A stretch of DNA of 64,000 bases from Chrysogorgia sp. JL179-B06 (lineage: Eukaryota; Cnidaria; Anthozoa; Scleralcyonacea; Chrysogorgiidae), in the NCBI GenBank assembly GCA_035772405.1, contig JAYKKM010000048.1, positions 248,001 to 312,000 on the forward strand, written 5' to 3'. A program made the translations under genes and the position numbers. This document shows positions 52,301 to 61,300 of this stretch, one piece after another; the first letter of the stretch is position 1, and every line of letters begins with the position of its first letter. The notes beneath the pieces were generated by a model that saw only the letters and a program-made list of their open reading frames with translations, was not told where the DNA came from and searched no databases.

Positions 52301-55300
52301 AACATGGGCTCCCTGTCAAAATATTATTATTATTATTAATATATATAGATTAAAAGCCCACATCTATAGTCCAGAACCTAAAGATACCTAAAGATTACTA
52401 CCCGGTGTTGACAAGACTGGATCTATTCTACGCGATCGAGTTATTTTGCGCTCGCCAAAATTCTTGCAAAATTCGTTGACGTTGTATTATTTTATAAAAG
52501 AAATAGCTAATGGTTTCCGTGTTGGATTGATCCAAACACGCGGGAAGTTGTGAGACAGGCGAGTGTTCTTTAAGGTTGGGACACACGAGACGACAAATCG
52601 CTGGGACGTGTCGCGGAGACATGTTTCAGGGACAAATCGACCAACGCGAAATCTTGTCGTGGAGACAACATTTTGTCCGCGCAACATGTCCCATTGTATA
52701 AACAGCAACTAGTCCCTGCGACAAAATTAAAATAAACCAATCAAAGAACGTTATTTTATTTTCCTTCTCTGACATGTCCCCTCGTGTGTCCTCAACAGGG
52801 GAAATGTCCTCGCAACATGCCACCGCGATTTGTCACCTCGTGCGTTCCAACCTTTAGCTTTTCGAAAGTCGAGCAGTTATCCCAGTATTTCACAGTGTCC
52901 AAACACGGAAAAACTATTAGGTATTTCTTTTATAAAATAATACAAGAGAACGAGCAGTAAAACTTAAGGAAATTTTTGGCGGAAAATTTCCGTATTTGGA
53001 TGGCTTGATCCAAACACGGGTATGGACCAATCAGAGCCTGTATAGCATACATGTTATTTTATAATTTGTATGTCTACACTGTACAACTCTTTTATTGACT
53101 ATATATATATATATACAGAACTCGTGACTAGGTTCTCGGCAACGGCCTCCGTAGTTCAGCTTTTCGCAACACATGTAGCTCAATAATGCTCTGGTTGCTC
53201 AAATGGTTACTGATGCCATCCATCATCAGGTAATGAAATCCCACAGATCACCAGTTTCAGGAACAGCTCCGGAATGTCTCCATTTACAAACCCATGACTC
53301 ACTTCAAACAGTCATAACTTTGAAATCAACGAGCCATGTATAATTACTCAAAGTCGCAATTTATCTAGATATAACATCGCGACTTAGCTGAAAGCTATTT
53401 AATAATTAATTCCTTGTGTGATCCACAATTGGAGGTCGAAATTTCCCGTATCATATTGAATATATCGTTTAACTGTACTTATTGGCCGGATTATCTTCGA
53501 TTTCGTTTTACTCTTTAACATGATTGAGAGAGCATGCACCTTTTGATATTCGGTTTATAAAAACATGAACATAAGTGAATCCAAAACATGAAGACTTAAT
53601 TACTTGCCAAAATGCGTTTTATTGTTTCATCGATGTAATCAAATATTAATGAACTGTAATAGAATGCTGTCTGGCATTGAGTCGTGTATGAACGAAGCAC
53701 GCTGTAAGTGTAAGCTGATGACTTTTCTTCAATGAATCAGCTGGCTGTAGCGCAGAGGAGAAAGTTCTGAACGGCGAGCCTAACTGAAGGCTGAATTACT
53801 TTGTATCTTACATTACAAATAATATCATATGTCCCAAAGAAATGCTAATACCGTAGAGCTATATAGGCGTATCAACAAAGTGCGACTGTCTGAACAAATA
53901 TATATAAATCGTAATGCATTGCTATACCCGAATACTAACCCGAGTACTAACCCTAAATGTACTAACCCTAATACTAACCCGAATGCTATCCATAACACTA
54001 ACTTAAAAAAGTAGAGTGTTGTGTAGACAGTGTTTGGGATATACATGTATAGCAAAGTGAAAAGGTGGAAAACTGCCAAGATTTTTAGTAACGAAATACT
54101 GACGTTTCGAGCGGAGCCCTTCATCAGAGTAAGACCACGGCTCCGCTCGAATCATCAGTATTTCGTTACTAAAAACCTTGGCAGTTTACTACCTTTTCAC
54201 TTTGCTACTAATACTAACTTAGGTTGATGGTAGAATATGTTTCCATTTTGGGTAATTTATAAATCGAGAACCGGAGCCGAAACAGTGAAACGCTGCATCT
54301 CTGAGCTAATGATGATGAGTAAATCTTTGGATTCAGTATTATAAGGAAGAAAAACAGGAAAGGACTAGGCGTTTACCTGAGTTTGATTCTAATCCTTTGT
54401 CGAGTTTCATTTTGAAAACAGCTGTCTGTCTAGGAAGAGTGAGCTGTGAGCGAGGATCAGGAGGACAGTTGAAGATGTCCGAACTGTAGTGTGTTGAGCT
54501 TTAATGAAGGATTTTTCACACAACTGTGCTTTACAACGTTTGATGTGAGATATCCAATATTTGTTTGTACCAAGAACTGCTATTTACCAAGAGCTGCTGC
54601 GGTTGAGCGACGGAGATCACGTTCGTAATCGTATATACTGTAAACAAACGGGGAAGTACATGGATATGAGCCGGAACAATAAGAGGTAGGACGGAACCGT
54701 GGACGGAAGTACGCAAAACATACTGGGGTGCCGATATGATTAATTAATGGGAAAGGATCGGACGTAATCGTCTGCGGTGATCGTTGCGTGATTACTGCGA
54801 TCGCTGAGTTAAGGGTGTATCTCTTTCCTGACGGGCGGAAAAACATCCAAAATTGAACCACCTTTTTGTTCTATTGATATCTTTAGAAATATTAAACCAT
54901 AACTGTTGCGAAAGCTATACATTTCTGAAAGCCCAATAAACCGGCTGTTTAATACCAATGCTTTTAAATTTCCGAACGAATCATTTCCGAATACAGTTAT
55001 ATAACATTACAAAAATATAGTTTCTATATTTTACAAAATGGAGTTAAAAAACATAAGCATTAATTATCATAAATCAGGTTGAAAAACTTCCATTTTTCTA
55101 GAAAATCCGATCTTGCACGCCCGCGTAGCATCATGAAAATTCAAAATGCCACTAATCGCAGAGTTGTTTATGAAATCAAATACAACTTGGCGTGTGAGTG
55201 GGCGCTTGTCGAGTTTCAATTTTTACTCTTGCGTTACCGCGTCTTATACGACCAATTTTGACAACGCCAGACGTAAGTGGCTTAGCCTGCGTCGCAGACC

Positions 55301-58300
55301 CCGTGTTGTGTATTTCAATTATTTCAATTACAGGAAATAGGGTCTATTTCCTGTGATTGAAATATACAACACGGGGTCTGCCACGCCTCGTGCCACGCAG
55401 GCTAGTTATGGCTCATAATCCGCACTTTTCTCCCGATTTCTGCTTAATTAACATGAATCTAAATCATAAATCGGCTCGATTTATCACAATGCATTGTAAA
55501 CGTATATTCAGCGATGATTATATAGAAACCAGTGGTCTAGTGGTTACCACATGTCTATGAGCTGAGACACACCACATGTCTATGAGCTGGGTCGGACCGC
55601 CACTCAGGGTCTTAAAAATAATCGAGGAGAAAGTGCTGCCTTTGCAATATTAAGATCAGCAAATGGTAAGACATTCGGGTCGTCTCGGATAACGACCCAA
55701 TCTCGTTCCCGTTCCCACTTGGAACGAGATTGATAACGACCTTAAATCGTAGGCCCTCGGAACCCCTATAATACACAAGCTTCTAGCCTGTTGGGGTATT
55801 CCGTTCACCTAAAAGAGGATCAATCTAATAAACTAAACTAAAAACATGTGGCACAAAAGAAAAAGTAAGAAAAAGTAGGACGAAAGTACACAGAAAACAT
55901 TGGCTCTCTCCTGCGCAGAGGTTTCCGTGTTTTTCGAGTTTTTACGTGAGGAACCGCTGACGAGACGTAAAAACTCGAGAAACACGGGAAAACACCACGG
56001 AAAAGAGAGAAACGTTGGCGTAATTTAGCCTCCTCCGCAGGCAACTCTGTAGCTTCTTTTTACCGAGTCAAATCGCTTCCAACAAGGCTGCAGTGCGAGC
56101 AATGTTTTGGGCTGGGATTGCAGGGAAGTATAGGGATTGTGAAGGGATTGGTCGACGAAGAGGGACAGCAAGCCTGGCACATTTCTCTGCCTCGGCCAAA
56201 AATGGCCAAAAGGCAGCTAAAGCTTGTCAGCTAAAGGAAGCTATTTGACTTGGGAAAAAGAAGCCACAGGAGTTGTCTGCTAGGAGGCTAGGTGTAATTA
56301 ATTATATCGAAAAGGAGTAGGCGTCTCTGCATGTGGCATAGGTAGAAATCACGCTTTAGAAGGCCCTTCGTTGACCTTATTTGTATCATATACAATTGCT
56401 TCGTTCTATTTTAATTAAAACCCCATTTAATTTGATAACTATCAACAAGTACATACAATATAAACCTTAGTCAAATATATGTATATGAAAATTTGACTGC
56501 CCCAACCGGGAATCGAACTCGAGGTCTCCGAATCAACGCATCGGTGCTCTAACCACTGAGCTATATTGAGACACAGTCAGAACAGTCAAACATCATATAC
56601 ATATTTATACATCGCCCCGACTCTCAAATCTTTACAGGAAGACATCTCATCTTCGACGAAGTAGAGTGAAACCTCTCGCAGGACTTCCTCAAGTAGCGAG
56701 CTTAACTAGCTCCCCGTGTAAAAAGCCATTTCCGCTTACTTCCTTGTTCAGTTTCGTTCACCTCCTCGAAGAAATTTCGACACTGACGTCATTATGTTTT
56801 ACGGTGATCAAGCGACATTGCTTTGTGTACAAAGTCTTCGAGAAATCGGATAATTAATTGTTTTCCTTTGACGTGCCGGAATATCTTGAAGTGGCGGAAT
56901 ATCAATAGGGGGCACGGGATGCTGAGAAAGTACTAGACGAAGATTCCGACAAAAGAGGATCAAGACTCTGTCTCTATGTATACATGTCCTCAAATATGGG
57001 TGTGTCTATGTCTTTATATACTATATAAACCTATATAAAACCTATAGTATAGATGCTATAGAAACTATAGATGTTATTATTGTTATAGAACCTATAGATG
57101 CTATAGAAACTATAGAACCTATAGTTGCTATAGAACATATAGATGCTATAAAACCTATAGATGTTATAGAACCTATAGATGTTATAGAACCTATAGATGT
57201 TATAGAACCTATAGATGCTATAGAAACTGTAGATGCTATAGAAACTATAGAACCTATAGTTGCTACAGAACCTATAGTTACTATAGAACATATAGATGCT
57301 ATAAAACATATAGATGCTATAAAACCTATAGATGTTATAGAACCTATAGATGTTATAGAACCTAGATGCTATAGAACCTATATAGATGGTATAGAGACTA
57401 TAGAACCTATAGATGCTATAGAGTCTATATATGTTGCGTGGTTTTGAAATAGAACGAGGCAACAACATAAATATTGTTTCATTCAATAGCGATATGTTTC
57501 TATAGCATCTATAGGTTCTATAGCATCTATAGGTTCTATAGCATATATAATCTTATATAGTTATATAAAAACATATAGACACACCCATATTTGAGGACAT
57601 GCATACATAGAGAAAGAGCCAGGATCGACTCTATAGATTATAAATAGAAACCTTTTCATCAGCTAGAAATTCACCAAAAAAGGCAATCGAATGATAAAAC
57701 ATCAGTATCCAAGAAACACGAACATAATATTTAATTTAGGAACATAATATTTAATTTAAACCGAATATTCTAAATGGGTTGGTTTCGAGTAGGACCGTAA
57801 TAATAATATTTAGGATATTATTAGAAGGGTACCATCGTTTGTTCGATTTGAAATAGATAAACAGATAAGTCGTTCAATTCAGAAATATTAGTGAAGTTTG
57901 ATTTGGCAAAAGTGTCGCTTGAACTTCGCGTGGCTTGCTATTTCGAGTAAATGTTGTTCGAATTAGATGTATGGCATTCAAATGGTATACATATGAAATG
58001 CTGTTCACATATGATTACCGTATGTTATTTTAATATTACAAGGCTATATGATCGCCTTAGCTTGATACGTAGTTTAGATTCTACATTCTATTTATTTCAT
58101 CCTCTATGCTCTAGAAAATTTCTAGCATCATTCTGCTGACATGCCTGATCCTGAACATTGCTCCAGCCTCGCACCCACTGCTCCTGTGTCAGTCCAGAGG
58201 CAGCATTTCACTTCTGATAAGAACTCCTACTTCGCTCTCGTAATAACGAGGCTAATAACATACATGAACAAGTCAAACAAGCTCTGGCATTGACGTCAGA

Positions 58301-61300
58301 TGACGTCATCGTTAGCCCACTCGTTGTGTTCTTTGCCGCAATGTATTAGTATCTTTTCCTGATATGACCTTATATGGAAAACGATAAACCCAGATGATCT
58401 GTTTGGAGGCCCAAGTGGATACCGCTCCCAGACGATCCTCCCGCTCCTAATACTCCCTTACGGGCCACCCCGTACATTCTAGTAATTTTCTCGTCAATAT
58501 GTGATGTTTTAGCGCAGATTTTTCGTTATATAAATTCGTTGTGTACATCCGAAGAGTTGTAAACGCCAATCTTTGTTTATATAGTTCTTTCAACTACATA
58601 CGTAAAAATCTCACAGGTTGTAACAAAGTTGTTGGTTCAACATGCCTGTAACAGCATTGTCAACATGATAGAACAGGACTGTTAAAATAACAGCACTGTT
58701 CAAGCATGTTTCAACATGTTGTGACTGGCTTGGTGAATCGATGCATGTTATAACATGCAAAAACCAGTATGATAGAACAACCAAGTGCATGACTGTTGTA
58801 ACAATGCTGTTCAACCTTGTTATTTCATCATGCTCTTACAACATGCATTTGTATCATGCATGAACAATGTTGTTCAACAATGTTGTTGAACACTGTTCAA
58901 GCCTGTTCGTTTATCAGTCATGAACAATACTGTTCCAACATTCATGAACAGGCCTGTTGACCCTGTTCAAGCTGGCCAGCTCAACCTTGTCGATATCAAC
59001 CATGTTTTTGGCTGTTAACAGGTAAAAACAGACTGTGCGTTTTTACGTGTGTAAGAGAGTTTATTTCGATATTTGTTTCTTCAATAAGTCATTATGCAGT
59101 GTGACATCAAAGTGAGAACCATTTACATATCAAACAAATCTTAATATCTCAAGAACAAAGTGAGATATGGAAGAGTTGTAAACGCCAATATTTATAATTT
59201 CTATAGTTCTTTCAAGTAAGACAGTTTATTTCAATATTTGCTTCTTCAATAACTTATTATGAAGTGTGACATCAAAGTGAGGATCATTAAAGAAATACTT
59301 AATGGTTTCCGTGTTTGGATGGCCTGATCCAAACACGCGGGATGTTGCGAGACTTGAGAAAAGCGTAAAGAAACACGAGCCGCTAGGCGAGTGTTTTTAG
59401 CTTTTCGAAAGTCGAGCAACATCCCAAGTGTTTGGATCAGGCTATCCAAACACGGAAAAACCATTAGGTATTTCTTTTATAAAATAATACGAACGAACGA
59501 GCAACACAAACTTGAGTAAAATTTTGGCGGGAAATTTCCGTGTTTGGATGGCCTGATCCAAACATGGGTATTGACCAATCAGAGCTTGCGTAGCATACAT
59601 GTTATTTTATAATTACATATCAAACAAATCAGACATAGTTTGACGCTACTCTGACTTTAAAAAGTTTTTAGAACGTAACTTTAAAAGTTACTGTCCATGA
59701 CCCAACGTTTCGACACTCCAATCTAGTGTCTTCATCAGGGATGATCGTTGTAAAGTTATGACCCTATTTATACCCTCATAGAACCGATGATGACGTTATC
59801 TATTAACAAGATGCAAATAAACCACCGTCATCGCGATTGAATGAGGCGTGGGCGCTATTGATATGCCAAGCCTCCAGCAACCTCGTACCCAGGGTCTTCT
59901 CTTCCCTCGCTCCACTCCCTGAGAAGACCCTGGGTACGAGGTTGAGCCTCCAGAGCCTTGGAAGCTCGTAAGTCATTTCACACACTTCCCTTTTAATTAC
60001 TCGGGCTACTGTGGTAGCACGACTCTTAAATTCGGCTTTATTTTTTAGCTTAAAATACATTTTACATTTGGCAGAAATATCTACATTTTTAGATTTCTTT
60101 TTTAATACAGCAACTGTAGTCTAGTTAAAACGCGGTGTCTTCACGGTCAGATGCCCTCAATGAACCATGGTAAGGTTTACCATCTAAAAACACAACACAC
60201 GACACCTTTAACAGTTACGTTATGAGAGTGATCACTAGAAAGTGTACTTTAAAATAATGTTTCCGCGGAAAGACTGAACACTAGTTGTTCGAGGGTTAGT
60301 AGGAAGGTTAGTATGAGGGTTAATATTTATTTATTTTGTTTTCGTGTTTACATACACAAGGCAAGACACAACAGGGATGTTTAGCCCTAGTCATAAACAT
60401 ACATCACATATATACTATCATATACATATTACTATATCACAGTCTGTGCTACGATATCGCTTATTATTTCAATGATTACAACAAATACATTATACTAACA
60501 CACTCACGCACGCACAGTTAATATTAACAACGAATTCTGAAGTTCTGCGATTCAAGATCGCTAACAGAACTACAATTTAAACATATTGAGCGCCTGGTAG
60601 ATATAATATCAGTATTGAATGTGTTCTGGAGAGCGACAAAGTATCTTGATTTTAAATAAAAATTTTAAAGAGACTATATATGTTAATTTCTTTTGTTTGA
60701 TTGGATCAGGCTATCCAAACACGGAAAAACCATTAGGTATTTCTTTTATAAAATAATAACGAACGAACGAGCAACACAAACTTAGTAAAATTTTGGCGGG
60801 AAATTTCCGTGTTTGGATGGCCTGATCCAAACATGGATATTGACCAATCAGAGCTTGCGTAGCATACCATACATGTCACTTTATAATAGCAAGTCCTTAA
60901 TTTCGTGCCAATATGAAAGAGGAAGAAGGGTGAGTGGAACAACTAGTTCTCAGTCTTTCCGCGGAAACCATATTTTAAAGTATGTATTCTAGTGATCACC
61001 ATGAGATTATAGCTATGTTAAAGTGGCTATGCAATGAAAAATTCAATTGTGAAATAACTCTTTTATTTGAAAGAATTCTTGAAACTATAAAGACTAACCA
61101 TTTACAACTTTTTCATATCTCACTTCACTCTTGAGATATTAAGATTTGTTTAATATGTAAATGATCATACTTATGACATCACAATGCATAATGACTTATT
61201 AAAAAATTCTGCATATCTCTACCATTATCACATGGAATAGTTTGATGATTTGCATATTTGATGTCATTGGATACATCCACACACATGCACCTGCATTTCA

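Larger units (their letters stand above)
33260..54747. repeat. Copy 2 of large direct duplication
   Basis: Near-identical to 1-21465. From about 38030 to 54747 I noticed only single-base length differences in homopolymers (for example near 40230, 53085 and 54281). Substitutions and short indels cluster at 35410-36850. This copy is continuous with the 5' exon of the multi-PH gene on its right and with the 3' exons of the C7orf25 homolog on its left, so it looks like the ancestral arrangement. Confidence 0.97.

Noticed and set aside
59803..60060. 85-residue frame containing NLVPRVF and TLGTRL
   Set aside because: It is the translation of a foldback repeat whose two arms give both motifs; no splice partner in phase.
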